From: Chryseolinea serpens
GTDB taxonomy: Bacteria; Bacteroidota; Bacteroidia; Cytophagales; Cyclobacteriaceae
DNA length: 64,000 bases
Assembly (NCBI RefSeq): GCF_900129725.1
Contig: NZ_FQWQ01000005.1
Location: 496,001 to 560,000 of the forward strand
Reading direction: 5' to 3'
The translations under genes were made by a program, and so were the position numbers. Positions 36,679 to 45,245 of this stretch are shown piece by piece. Positions within the stretch are counted from its first letter, which is position 1. Every line of letters starts with the position of its first letter. Under the pieces are notes generated by a model. It saw only the letters and a program-made list of their open reading frames with translations. It ran no database searches and was not told the origin of the DNA.

Positions 36679-36818
36679 AAGTTTGTCTTGGAGTTAAACG
36701 TTTTTAGTGATTGATTTTCCGCAATGATACGATAGGATGAGTTATAAATTATATCGATATTTGTTATCGCAGTATTAATTTTATCTATGACAACGTTTTC
36801 GGTACACGCCACAATCGT
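36679..36818. promoter_or_regulatory. Divergent ahpC-oxyR control region
   Basis: A 140-base AT-rich region. Around 36735-36770 there are spaced ATAG, TTAT, ATCG and TATCG elements that loosely match a LysR-type/OxyR tandem site, including an ATCGAT core. I cannot define the exact site by eye. The arrangement (regulator divergent from its peroxidase target) is the usual OxyR layout. Confidence 0.4.
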
Positions 36819-37739
36819 ATGAACCTGCAGCAACTCGAATATATCATCGCCCTCGACATCCATCGCAACCATGTGAAGGCCGCCGAACACTGCCACGTGA
36901 CCCAACCCACGCTGAGCATGATGGTGAAAAAACTCGAGGACGAACTCGATGTCAAGATCTTCGACAAGAGTCAGCCCCTGAAGCCGACACCGGCCGGCGA
37001 AATGATCGTGTCGCGGGCGCGGCAGATCCTGCAAGACATCAAGAACCTGAAAGAATTTATCCGCAACGAAAAAGATTCCATCGAAGGCGAGTTTAGGTTG
37101 GGCGTGATTCCCACGCTGGCGCCCTACCTGTTGCCCCGCTTCCTGAACGAGTTCCTCGAAAAAAATCCCGGCACCTCGTTCACCGTCATGGAGTTGCAAA
37201 CCCAGGAGATCATCCGCCTCCTCAAGACCAACCGCCTCGACATCGCCATCCTTGTCACCCCCCTCGACGACAAAGAGATCCGCGAGCTCCCCGTCTTCTA
37301 CGAACCCATTTTGCTCTACACTTCCGAAGGCCTCAAATACTACCAGCAAGACAAAGTAAACCTCAAGTCGCTCACCTACGACAACCTCCTGATGTTGGAG
37401 GAAGGCCACTGCTTCCGCGGCCAGGTCGAAAATCTGTGCTCCGCCAAAGGCAAAAAAGTGCACCACCAACTCAACTACCAAAGCGGCTCCTTCGAAACCC
37501 TCAAAGCCATGGTAGACAACAACTATGGCTACACGCTCATCCCCGAGCTCTCCGTAAACGTAAAAAGCAAACATGTGAAGCATTTCACCTCACCCGAACC
37601 CGTCCGAGAAGTAAGCCTGGCCGTCCACCAGGGCTTCGTCAAAGAAATGCTCCTCTCCAAACTCCGCGACGCCATCCTAAAATCCATCCCCGCCCACTTC
37701 AAGAAAAACGAAAAGTATATCCGCGTCCGCTGGAATTGA
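36819..37739 (+). CDS. oxyR: OxyR-type LysR family peroxide sensor
   Basis: 306 residues. The N-terminal LysR winged helix is clear: MNLQQLEYIIALDIHRNHVK, CHVTQPTLSMMVKKLEDELD, PTPAGEMIVSRARQIL. The sensor domain has the two OxyR redox cysteines, Cys198 and Cys207, in EEGHCFRGQVENLC, the same spacing as E. coli Cys199/Cys208. It should activate the divergent peroxiredoxin and AhpD-like genes on oxidation. Confidence 0.93.
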   Translation: MNLQQLEYIIALDIHRNHVKAAEHCHVTQPTLSMMVKKLEDELDVKIFDKSQPLKPTPAGEMIVSRARQILQDIKNLKEFIRNEKDSIEGEFRLGVIPTLAPYLLPRFLNEFLEKNPGTSFTVMELQTQEIIRLLKTNRLDIAILVTPLDDKEIRELPVFYEPILLYTSEGLKYYQQDKVNLKSLTYDNLLMLEEGHCFRGQVENLCSAKGKKVHHQLNYQSGSFETLKAMVDNNYGYTLIPELSVNVKSKHVKHFTSPEPVREVSLAVHQGFVKEMLLSKLRDAILKSIPAHFKKNEKYIRVRWN

Positions 37740-37871
37740 TCTGTGGCCGAGGGATGAGTCGCCTCGTAATGGGCCTGCACTTCGAAGAAGGCGCAGTAAA
37801 ATGCGCGCCATGCACGTGCGCATTTCAAGGAAAGCTTGAGCGTGGCGCTCCTGATAAAACTACCTCATAAC

Positions 37872-37936
37872 CCCGGGTACTCCGATTGCATCGGAGCACC
37901 CGGGGCTATGATAGGCAATCCCTTCGGGATTTTAAT
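37872..37936 (+). terminator. Terminator region after oxyR
   Basis: A very stable hairpin of two 16-base arms (37872-37887 and 37891-37906, one mismatch, loop TGC) is followed by a short one, AATCCC-TTC-GGGATT then TTT (37918-37934). The second has an intrinsic-terminator look. The rest of 37740-38082 has no convincing gene. Confidence 0.65.
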
Positions 37937-38082
37937 TCAAAAAGATATTTGCATAGACTACGGCCAAAGCCCGGGATTAGACGAACAGAAAATGGGCGCA
38001 ATGCGAAAGATCAATCAACATTGTTGCCCCCCCAAATCATTCAATCAACCCTCACCCCAACCCCACTCCCGCACCTCTTCCA

Positions 38083-38181
38083 GCATGTTCCCATCAGGGC
38101 CTAAGCCTATCTTTGGCCTGGTAGTGGCATGTGCGGATAGGGTTAAGCCCTGGTGGGAACATGCGGGGCCCCCGCGGCCCC
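38083..38181. repeat. Long imperfect inverted repeat followed by a GC hairpin
   Basis: Two 29-base arms, 38083-38111 and 38136-38164, pair at all but two positions (plus one wobble) around a 24-base loop. A second hairpin, GGGGCC with GGCCCC, follows at 38166-38182 or nearby. It is unrelated to coding sequence and has no T-run. It may be a non-autonomous repeat unit or a structured RNA. It ends about 110 bases before the GbsR operator. Confidence 0.55.
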
Positions 38182-38290
38182 GGAGCGGAGCTATGAAATG
38201 GGAAAGAAATTTACGCGCAAAACCCACCTATCCCACAGGACGCTCAGGCCCACAAAGACAGAGCAAGAGCTAAAATCCAAGCAAAATGAC

Positions 38291-38336
38291 GAACTTTCAA
38301 TAACTATTGAAAGTTCGGAAACTTTCCTTATCTTTA
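38291..38336 (+). promoter_or_regulatory. GbsR-type operator and promoter
   Basis: A perfect inverted repeat, GAACTTTCAATA (38291-38302) and TATTGAAAGTTC (38305-38316), is followed by a third half-site ACTTTC at 38321-38326. GAAAGT and ACTTTC are therefore arranged as two overlapping dimers. The -33 TTG (38307-38309) lies inside the right arm and the -7 box TATCTTTA is at 38329-38336. The start codon at 38342 is 5 bases later, so the transcript is probably leaderless and autoregulated. Confidence 0.75.
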
Positions 38337-38341
38337 TCCGT

Positions 38342-38845
38342 ATGAAATACACAGAAGCCAAAGAAGAACTCATCCAAGCCTGGGGCAACCTCGGCTATAG
38401 CTGGGGACTCAACAAAACCATGGCCCAAATCCATGCCTTGCTGATGGTATCACCAAAAGCCCTCTCCACCGAAGAGATCATGCAAGACCTCTCCATTTCC
38501 AGGGGAAACGCCAACATGAACATCCGCGCGCTGCTGGATTGGGGTATCATCGCGAGAATCTCGGTGGCGGGTGAGCGCAAAGAGTTTTTCAAGTCCGAAA
38601 AAAATGTCTGGGCGCTCGCGCGACAAGTGGCCAAGGAAAGAAGGAAACGCGAACTCGAACCCATCCTGAAAGTGCTGAAAGAAGTGAACGACGTTCAGAC
38701 CGATGGCTCGGAAGAATCGAAAGAATTCAAAAAAGTGGTGAAGGAACTGAAGAACTTCGCTGAAAAATCCGACGGGCTACTGGAAACTTTCATCCGGTCG
38801 GAAGAAAGCTGGTTCTGGAACACGGTGTTGAAAATGATGAAGTAG
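38342..38845 (+). CDS. GbsR/MarR family transcriptional regulator
   Basis: 167 residues from ATG 38342; the frame is open further upstream, but through the operator, so the upstream part is not coding. The HTH region is LSTEEIMQDLSISRGNANMN followed by IRALLDWGIIARISVAGERK and a helical dimerisation tail. Relatives control osmolyte or membrane-protein genes. The four genes that follow on the same strand are its likely targets. Confidence 0.88.
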   Translation: MKYTEAKEELIQAWGNLGYSWGLNKTMAQIHALLMVSPKALSTEEIMQDLSISRGNANMNIRALLDWGIIARISVAGERKEFFKSEKNVWALARQVAKERRKRELEPILKVLKEVNDVQTDGSEESKEFKKVVKELKNFAEKSDGLLETFIRSEESWFWNTVLKMMK

Positions 38846-38864
38846 GCATTTAAACTTTTTCCAT

Positions 38865-39425
38865 ATGAAACTTCAACCGGCCCTGGCAGATCTGCTCCGC
38901 CAGGCATACTCCGCAGAAAAAGCGGCAGCGTTTGCCTACCAGGGGCACGCGGGCGCTGTGAAAAATAAAGCCGAGAAAGCGGCCATCCACCAGATCGAGA
39001 TCGATGAGTGGAATCATCGCCGGGAAGTGTTGGCCATCATGGGCTTGTATGGCATCAAACCTTCGCGCTGGTATGAGATCCGGTTTCATGTGGTCGGAAA
39101 AATAATTTCAGGAAGCTGCTACGTCATCGGGTGGTTTATGCCTTTCTATTTTGCAGGCCGGCTCGAGAGTGGCAATGTGTGCGAATACTTCAGAATGAAA
39201 CAGTACTTCAATGCGATCGGCATCCACGAGCACGACCCCGTGCTGTATGAGATGGGAATAAAAGAGAAAGAGCATGAAGTATACTTTGGCGAGCAGATCA
39301 AAGACAACCGCCTGCTCCCTTTTTTTGAAAAACTTTTCGGTTGGAGCAGTGCGAGCAGCTTCAATAACATCGACCTCGACAACAAGTACCCCGTGGAGAA
39401 ATCTGATTCGTACTGTCACAAATAA
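38865..39425 (+). CDS. Ferritin-like di-iron protein (Coq7/demethoxyubiquinone-hydroxylase-like)
   Basis: 186 residues. Helical with carboxylate/His motifs of a four-helix di-iron bundle: AEKAAAFAYQGH (first Glu), HQIEIDEWNHRRE (E-x2-x-H type), EYFRMKQYF and KEKEHEVYF (second Glu pair and His). The hydrophobic middle (IISGSCYVIGWFMPFYFAGR) could associate with a membrane. It may hydroxylate or handle a lipid, or act in iron or oxygen protection. It follows the GbsR gene by 19 bases. Confidence 0.78.
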   Translation: MKLQPALADLLRQAYSAEKAAAFAYQGHAGAVKNKAEKAAIHQIEIDEWNHRREVLAIMGLYGIKPSRWYEIRFHVVGKIISGSCYVIGWFMPFYFAGRLESGNVCEYFRMKQYFNAIGIHEHDPVLYEMGIKEKEHEVYFGEQIKDNRLLPFFEKLFGWSSASSFNNIDLDNKYPVEKSDSYCHK

Positions 39426-39477
39426 AAATTTAAAATAATGTTTCAATATTTCCTGAAAATACAAAACGTATAGTATT

Positions 39478-39861
39478 ATGAAATACATCGACGTGACCAT
39501 ACAAACCCTCCTCTTCGTTTTTGCCATAGCGTTGCTGATACTTTCTTTTGACGACGGAGAACAGTGGTATTTCGTCGTTCTCTATGCGCAGGTCCTCTTG
39601 GGTCCGTGGCAATTGTTGGGTTCATTGACGTCGATCCTTTTAAAGACAAGACACTACCGGCTAAAGATCGTGCACCAGCTCCTTTCCTGGATCGTGCTGC
39701 TCGTACTCTATATCATCGGACGCAGCACCGGCGAGATGCCCCATCCGGCGTTGTTGATCCTGGTGCCCTGGACGCTGGCCTTCTACTATTACCTGATCAC
39801 CTGGAGTGAAGTCATCGGAAAACGGGTCCAGGGTAAATTTCTTCCTCACCTCAGTTTTTAA
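39478..39861 (+). CDS. Small membrane protein, uncharacterised
   Basis: 127 residues with four predicted membrane helices (about 5-23, 29-52, 64-83 and 89-108). No family recognised. It has no signal peptide cleavage site. It lies 52 bases after the ferritin-like gene and 11 bases before another membrane protein, so it is probably co-transcribed with both. Confidence 0.7.
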   Translation: MKYIDVTIQTLLFVFAIALLILSFDDGEQWYFVVLYAQVLLGPWQLLGSLTSILLKTRHYRLKIVHQLLSWIVLLVLYIIGRSTGEMPHPALLILVPWTLAFYYYLITWSEVIGKRVQGKFLPHLSF

Positions 39862-39872
39862 ATGAACTCGCT

Positions 39873-40343
39873 ATGAAAACGCTAAAGGATTATCTCATCC
39901 CGCAAGATGAGCACACCTTCCATGTGCCGTATCGCGTTGCTTATCTCGTCTTTACCTGGCTGGTGACCAGCCTGATCCTGAATGCCTACACACAATTATT
40001 AAGTCCGCTCGTTCCCGCGAGCCATTTGACGCGGGAGTTGTGCATATGTGGAGGACAGATCCTGTTTCAAAGTGTCGTGGCGGTCGTGGCGAACAAAAAC
40101 AAAGCGCTTGCCTACCTGGGGAATATGATGACGGTATCTTTCATCGGGGCGTTGTTGCTGCTGCCGGGCTTGATGTTTACACAGGGCACATATTCTGCCG
40201 AAGGTCACCTCGTCTGGTTCACGATCGTGGTGGGCATTATGTTCTTCGAACACATCCGGCGTGTGAAACTTTTGGGAATGCCGTGGTTTATGTCCCTGAC
40301 TTGGGTTTTGTATCGTGTTCTTGTACTTTGGGTCATTCTATAA
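39873..40343 (+). CDS. Small membrane protein, uncharacterised
   Basis: 156 residues. A soluble N-terminus (MKTLKDYLIPQDEHTFHVPY) precedes four predicted helices. CICGGQ in the first third is a short Cys pair in a membrane context. No family recognised. It is tightly placed between the previous membrane gene and the epimerase gene (6-base gap). Confidence 0.7.
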   Translation: MKTLKDYLIPQDEHTFHVPYRVAYLVFTWLVTSLILNAYTQLLSPLVPASHLTRELCICGGQILFQSVVAVVANKNKALAYLGNMMTVSFIGALLLLPGLMFTQGTYSAEGHLVWFTIVVGIMFFEHIRRVKLLGMPWFMSLTWVLYRVLVLWVIL

Positions 40344-40349
40344 TACTAT

Positions 40350-41270
40350 ATGAATAAAGTAGTTCTTGCAGGAGGAAGCGGATTTTTGGGTTCCGTGTTG
40401 GCCCGTCATTTTAGTACGCGCGCAAAAGAGGTAGTCATCCTCAGCCGGAGAAATCAACCTGCGTCGGCCAACATCCGGACGGTAGTGTGGGATGCAAAAC
40501 ATCTCGCCGATGCGTGGGCGCGTGAATTGGATGGTGCCGACTTGCTGATCAACCTCACGGGAAAAAGTGTGAACTGTCGTTACACACCCGAAAACAAAAA
40601 AGAAATACTCGATTCCCGTTTAGACTCCACGCGTGTACTGGGAGAAGCCGTGCGCCAGGCCGCTGTGCCGCCACGCGTTTGGATCCAGAGCGCATCGGCC
40701 ACCATCTATCGCCACGCCGAAGATCGTCCCATGGACGAAGCCACCGGCGAGATCGGCGAAGGTTTTTCGGTGGATGTATGTCGTGCGTGGGAGAAGATCT
40801 TTTGGGAACAAAATGTGACGGCCACACGAAAAATATTGCTGCGCATCGGCATTGTTTTGGGGATGGGCGACGGGGCGTTTCCTCGTATGCTCAACCTGGT
40901 GCGCGCTGGTTTGGGAGGTAAACAGGGCAGTGGCCATCAATACATCACCTGGATCCATGAAGACGATGTAGCCGCCATCATGCAATGGCTCTATGATAAT
41001 GAAGCACAACAAGGCACCTTCAATGTAACTTCGCCGACACCGGTGCTCAATGCAGACTTCATGCGCACGCTGCGGGAGGTTTGTAAAGTTCCGTTTGGTT
41101 TGCCCTCACCTGCCTGGTTGCTGAAACTCGGTGCTGTTTTTATTGGTACGGAGACGGAGCTGATTCTCAAAAGTCGCCGCGTGGTTCCGACCCGATTATT
41201 GGCCGAGGGGTATGTGTTCAAACACTCCGATCTAACCGGGGCTTTGACCGATGTTCTGAAACGAGTCTAG
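40350..41270 (+). CDS. TIGR01777-type NAD(P)-dependent epimerase (SDR39U1-like)
   Basis: 306 residues. The nucleotide-binding loop is VVLAGGSGFLGSVLARHF (residues 4-21). LINLTGKSVNCRYTPENKKE and SRLDSTRVLGEAV are specific to this family, as is RIGIVLGMGDGAFPRML. The C-terminal segment (VPFGLPSPAWLLKLGA) closes the fold. Its physiological substrate is unknown. It is the last gene of the GbsR-linked set. Confidence 0.92.
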   Translation: MNKVVLAGGSGFLGSVLARHFSTRAKEVVILSRRNQPASANIRTVVWDAKHLADAWARELDGADLLINLTGKSVNCRYTPENKKEILDSRLDSTRVLGEAVRQAAVPPRVWIQSASATIYRHAEDRPMDEATGEIGEGFSVDVCRAWEKIFWEQNVTATRKILLRIGIVLGMGDGAFPRMLNLVRAGLGGKQGSGHQYITWIHEDDVAAIMQWLYDNEAQQGTFNVTSPTPVLNADFMRTLREVCKVPFGLPSPAWLLKLGAVFIGTETELILKSRRVVPTRLLAEGYVFKHSDLTGALTDVLKRV

Positions 41271-41584
41271 TATTGTCGTCTGGAACTTGCACCTGATTTG
41301 TGTCGGCACGAAGGTGTACCAACACATACCGCATCCCTATTTTCAGGGTATTCAACCTGAAATGCGAAATACGATCGAACGCATGGCGCGTTGCCGTCAA
41401 ATGCATGTTCTCACATATTAACAAATTAATAAAACACTCATCTCCCCTTGCTTCGGACGCAGCATGATTTTACCTTAGTAAAGGATCGTTACAGGATATC
41501 CCCGTTCAGGTTGTTGGTAAATTGTTTAGTGCGTGTTGACGAAAAACAACCCGTTGGATTGCAAAAATTTAACACTCACACGAT
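41271..41584. other. Intergenic region without a recognised feature
   Basis: 314 bases between the epimerase gene and the secreted protein gene. I see no gene, strong terminator or repeat. The promoter for the 41585-44395 pair should be here; TTG-rich stretches near 41500-41560 are possible but unclear. Confidence 0.4.
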
Positions 41585-42673
41585 ATGGCGACGAAATTTC
41601 ACCTCTCTGTTATTTTGGTCGCGGTACTTTCGACCGGGCTCGCCCAAACGAAAGAATCAGCGGACAAAGAAGCCGGCAATGCCGAAACGAATCGATTCTA
41701 CTATTTCGAGATCCCCTCGGCCATCAATGGATCAAACCTGGACCCTTCTGCCATCAGCAACGTGTCCTCCAATTTTACGGACAGCAAAATATCCTTTAAG
41801 CTCGGATTCCCGTCGCTGTTCAAGGATGCACCGAGCACGAAGGACTTGAAATATACTGGCTTTGTTCAACCTTGGTTCAAAGCGACCAATGGAGCCACCA
41901 CACTTTACAAGGCGAACTCGGCGCCTTTGGAGTTTGGCGTTAACGCAGGACTTAGTATCGTCGCAGGACATTATTATTGGGTCTTCCTCGACGGCAAAGG
42001 GAATGAAACCCAGGAACATTCTTCAGAATCGATGTGGTGGGTCAACTTCATCGGGAGCATCGATCAAGGGAACTACAATTTATTCAATACGACCGCGAAG
42101 TATGACGAGATCTTGATCAAACAGACGGAGACGAACGGAAGCCTTTATGTAAGCCTGAACCGGTACTTCTATTCCCAGATGACTCGCTATAAGTGGAGAA
42201 GTTGCATTTGGTCGATCGGCGCGGGGTATGCAAAGACCAAATATTATTCGTCACTCAAAAACAGAACGCTCGAAACGGGCAAGTTGACTTACAATGCCGA
42301 CTCAACGGCCTATCAAACCGTGGTGGAAACCACAAGCGGCCGCAGTGGAACGCTGGTCATCTTTGAAGGCCTGTCATATTTTGGCGAATTGTTCATCCCC
42401 ATCGTACGCAACAAAACGTATGGCGGCGTGTACTGGGGCAATAGGCTTACCTACTACGGCATCGGAAGCGACGACTACATCGCCAACGGCGTTACGGGCT
42501 TTTACTTTAATCTAAAGGATAAAAAAGTGAATGGCGACAAGCCGGCAAAAGACGTGTTGAACTTCTCGGTCACGGCGCAATTCAACCAGTTGGACAAAAG
42601 GAGTGAAGAGGACTACATCGACAAAAACTTTTCGATCATGTTGCAAGCGGCCATTCCGCTTCGCTTCAATTGA
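41585..42673 (+). CDS. Secreted or outer-membrane protein of unknown function
   Basis: 362 residues with a signal peptide (MATKFHLSVILVAVLSTGLA, cut near AQ). The mature part has many aromatic strand-like segments (AGHYYWVFLDGKGN, GSLYVSLNRYFYSQMTRYKW) and ends in IMLQAAIPLRFN, that is with a terminal aromatic-Asn pattern often seen in beta-barrels. No known family recognised. It is 27 bases before the phospholipase-D-like gene, so the two are probably one operon. Confidence 0.72.
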   Translation: MATKFHLSVILVAVLSTGLAQTKESADKEAGNAETNRFYYFEIPSAINGSNLDPSAISNVSSNFTDSKISFKLGFPSLFKDAPSTKDLKYTGFVQPWFKATNGATTLYKANSAPLEFGVNAGLSIVAGHYYWVFLDGKGNETQEHSSESMWWVNFIGSIDQGNYNLFNTTAKYDEILIKQTETNGSLYVSLNRYFYSQMTRYKWRSCIWSIGAGYAKTKYYSSLKNRTLETGKLTYNADSTAYQTVVETTSGRSGTLVIFEGLSYFGELFIPIVRNKTYGGVYWGNRLTYYGIGSDDYIANGVTGFYFNLKDKKVNGDKPAKDVLNFSVTAQFNQLDKRSEEDYIDKNFSIMLQAAIPLRFN

Positions 42674-42700
42674 GAGAAACAACCAAATTACCTTATAGAT

Positions 42701-44395
42701 ATGCGCAAATCTCTAGTGTCTGATGACGGTCTCTTGAAGGTGAACGTCATCTCCGGAACCTACGTCGTATTGCTCGCCTTTGACCTCCCCGAGGCATCCT
42801 GTCCAGGATTACACGGATTCTCCATTCACCGGCAGGATCACACCGAAAATGAATCCTTCTTCCTCGACGGCATGAAAGCATTCGCTGAGACAGATCCTGG
42901 ATTCCCCGCGGGTTCGTTGTATTCTACAAAGGATCATCCCATCCAGGGATTTCAATGGGCCGATTACTCGGCAAAACCGGGCCACCGCTATACCTATACC
43001 GTAACGGCACTGAAGGGTACGCCAAAAAAATTGCTGGCGTTTGCGAGTGCAGCCGTCGCCATTCAAACGGAAAGCCCCGAAAACGGAAATCACGATGTCT
43101 ATTTCAACCGCGGGACGGCAGCTTCCCAAGAGTACGTCAGGCGGTTTGGCAACCACCGGCCCGAAGATGTTCCCAATCATGCGGCATTCGACTGGCTATC
43201 GCGTGGGCTTTATGAAGCCATGAAAGATTTCATCACATCATGTGCGACCGATGGAACTTCCCTCAGAATTGCGGCCTACGAGTTCAACTATGATGACGTG
43301 TTGTCCGTGATCCGGGAGACCATTAAGAACGGTGTAGACATCCGCATCGTTTATGACGCACGCCAGGAAGATCCGGGAGAAGGGAATACAAAAAAAATTG
43401 AAGCGCATGACCTCACCGATTTTTGCAAACCGCGAACACAAGGAAAGTCATTCATTTCCCACAACAAGTTTATGGTAAAAGTGGATGGCCAGGGAAAAGC
43501 GGTTTCCGTCTGGACAGGTGGCACAAATTTTTCGGATGGCGGAATCTTCGGCCACTCGAACGTGGCGCACGTGGTAGAAGACACGGAAGTGGCCGACAAG
43601 TTCCTTCAGTATTGGGAGCTTTTAAACAGCGACCCGCGGACCGAAGCCTTGCGAGACGACAACGAGGAACTCACGCCGCTGCCCGATCTCCCTGTGCCCA
43701 CCGGAACGACGGTAGTGTTCAGTCCAAGACAAAGCCTCGATGCCTTGAATCTCTATGCGGCGATAGCTTCCCGCGCCAGCAGCGGTTTGTTCATGACCTT
43801 TGCCTTTGGGATCAACAACATCTTTAAGGAGGTATACAGAAACGGCCAGGCCCCCTTCAGGCTGGCACTGCTGGAAAAGAAAACACGTCCCTTAAAAAAC
43901 GGCAGCCCCGAAAAAGCAAAAGAGGAAGAAGAGATACAGGAGTTACGCAATCAACCCGAGAATGTGTTTGCCATCGGGGACTTCATCAGGACCAACGAAT
44001 TTGACGGATGGGTAAAGGAAAAGCTCACAGGCCTCAATTCAAATGTCAAGTATGTCCACAACAAATTCATGCTGGTCGATCCCCTGAGCAACGACCCCAT
44101 CGTCGTGGCCGGTTCGGCCAACTTCAGCGATGCCTCGACAACAGACAACGACGAGAATATGATCATCGTCCGGGGCAACACGCGCGTGGCCGACATATAC
44201 CTCGGCGAATTCATGCGATTGTTTTCTCACCACTCCTTCCGCGAGTCGCTGCAGTGGCGAAAACTGAATGAACCACCAAAGCCACTCGACACCGGTGACG
44301 GCTGGTGGAAAGACAATTTCGGAAAGACGGCGCGTTCGGCCCGGCGCAAGTTCTTCGCCCAGGAAATTGAGGAGGTGGTTGCAGAGGTTGAATGA
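42701..44395 (+). CDS. Phospholipase-D-like (HKD) protein
   Basis: 564 residues. The N-terminal about 130 residues are a fibronectin/Ig-like domain. Two PLD half-sites follow. Site 1 is SHNKFMVKVD (His254, Lys256) followed by TGGTNFSDGG. Site 2 is VHNKFMLVD (His453, Lys455, Asp460) followed by GSANFSDAS. In site 1 the Asp is one residue later than the standard HxKx4D. Such enzymes cleave phosphodiester bonds in lipids or nucleic acids. No signal peptide is seen, in contrast to the gene upstream. Confidence 0.88.
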   Translation: MRKSLVSDDGLLKVNVISGTYVVLLAFDLPEASCPGLHGFSIHRQDHTENESFFLDGMKAFAETDPGFPAGSLYSTKDHPIQGFQWADYSAKPGHRYTYTVTALKGTPKKLLAFASAAVAIQTESPENGNHDVYFNRGTAASQEYVRRFGNHRPEDVPNHAAFDWLSRGLYEAMKDFITSCATDGTSLRIAAYEFNYDDVLSVIRETIKNGVDIRIVYDARQEDPGEGNTKKIEAHDLTDFCKPRTQGKSFISHNKFMVKVDGQGKAVSVWTGGTNFSDGGIFGHSNVAHVVEDTEVADKFLQYWELLNSDPRTEALRDDNEELTPLPDLPVPTGTTVVFSPRQSLDALNLYAAIASRASSGLFMTFAFGINNIFKEVYRNGQAPFRLALLEKKTRPLKNGSPEKAKEEEEIQELRNQPENVFAIGDFIRTNEFDGWVKEKLTGLNSNVKYVHNKFMLVDPLSNDPIVVAGSANFSDASTTDNDENMIIVRGNTRVADIYLGEFMRLFSHHSFRESLQWRKLNEPPKPLDTGDGWWKDNFGKTARSARRKFFAQEIEEVVAEVE

Positions 44396-44418
44396 TAACA
44401 TCCCGTTCACAAACAAAA

Positions 44419-44445
44419 CACCGGGTCCGAAAATCGGACCCGGTG
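44419..44445 (+). terminator. Strong hairpin after the PLD-like gene
   Basis: A perfect 12-base stem CACCGGGTCCGA / TCGGACCCGGTG with an AAA loop. No T-run follows directly, so it may be a transcript-end stabiliser or a weak terminator. Confidence 0.6.
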
Positions 44446-44565
44446 AATAAGTCTTACCATGAAGGACCAGCACCGCAAATCTGCTCGCCGGCATTTGGTG
44501 TTAAGGGTGTCCAAAAATTGATGAAAAATGATGCCGCTGGCCGCTAATGCCATCTAAAAAGCCCC

Positions 44566-44594
44566 AAAAGCCGCTCTCCCCTGCGGCTTTTTTT
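44566..44594 (+). terminator. Intrinsic terminator
   Basis: Stem AAAAGCCGC / GCGGCTTTT with an 8-base loop and a seven-base T-run. It ends the 41585-44395 unit and insulates the sigma-factor gene that starts 87 bases on. Confidence 0.85.
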
Positions 44595-44680
44595 ATTTGC
44601 CCGAAAATCTGTAAATCTGGTTGTAACCATTTATTAACCTCCCGGTAACTAACACGAAATTGACAAAAAGCACAGAGTTG

Positions 44681-45217
44681 ATGACAGACGAAATGATCAT
44701 GGAGGCCGTAAAAAACGGTGATCTTCAGCAGGCATCGATGCTTTTTGAGCGGTATAACAAGCGCATCTTCAATTTTCTGGCCCGGTTGGCGATGGACCGC
44801 GCCCTGGCCGAAGACCTGACCCAGAATGTTTTTTTGCGGATCATCAAATACCGCGGCAGCTATAAAGAAGGAGCCCGGTTTCAATCGTGGATCTACCAGG
44901 TGGCCCGCAATGTTTTTTCGGACCACTACCAGGCGCATAAAAACAAGTACTCCGATTTTGTAGACGTGGAAAAACTGAGAGACAACATGCCCGAACCGGA
45001 AGACGAACCATGGGAGGAAAAAGAAAAGCTACTCCACCGTTCCATGGCCATGCTGCCCGACGAACAACGCGAGCTGCTGGTGCTCACCCGCTTCCAGCAC
45101 ATGAAGTACGAGGAAGTGGCACAGATCATGAACACCACCGTGGCCAACATCAAGGTGAAAGTGCATCGCGCCGTGGCCAAGCTTCGCGAACATTATTTTG
45201 AACTGGAGAAAAATTGA
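44681..45217 (+). CDS. ECF RNA polymerase sigma factor
   Basis: 178 residues from ATG 44681; an upstream TTG at 44660 is less likely. Sigma-2 region: ASMLFERYNKRIFNFLARLA, DLTQNVFLRIIKYRGSYKEG, FQSWIYQVARNVFSDHYQ. Sigma-4 region: LPDEQRELLVLTRFQHMKYE, VAQIMNTTVANIKVKVHRAV. The anti-sigma gene follows after 28 bases. It probably controls the operon and the two DUF4097 genes downstream, a stress-type envelope module. Confidence 0.94.
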   Translation: MTDEMIMEAVKNGDLQQASMLFERYNKRIFNFLARLAMDRALAEDLTQNVFLRIIKYRGSYKEGARFQSWIYQVARNVFSDHYQAHKNKYSDFVDVEKLRDNMPEPEDEPWEEKEKLLHRSMAMLPDEQRELLVLTRFQHMKYEEVAQIMNTTVANIKVKVHRAVAKLREHYFELEKN

Positions 45218-45245
45218 ACGGATCCCCCGCGATCCCCAAGACGAT

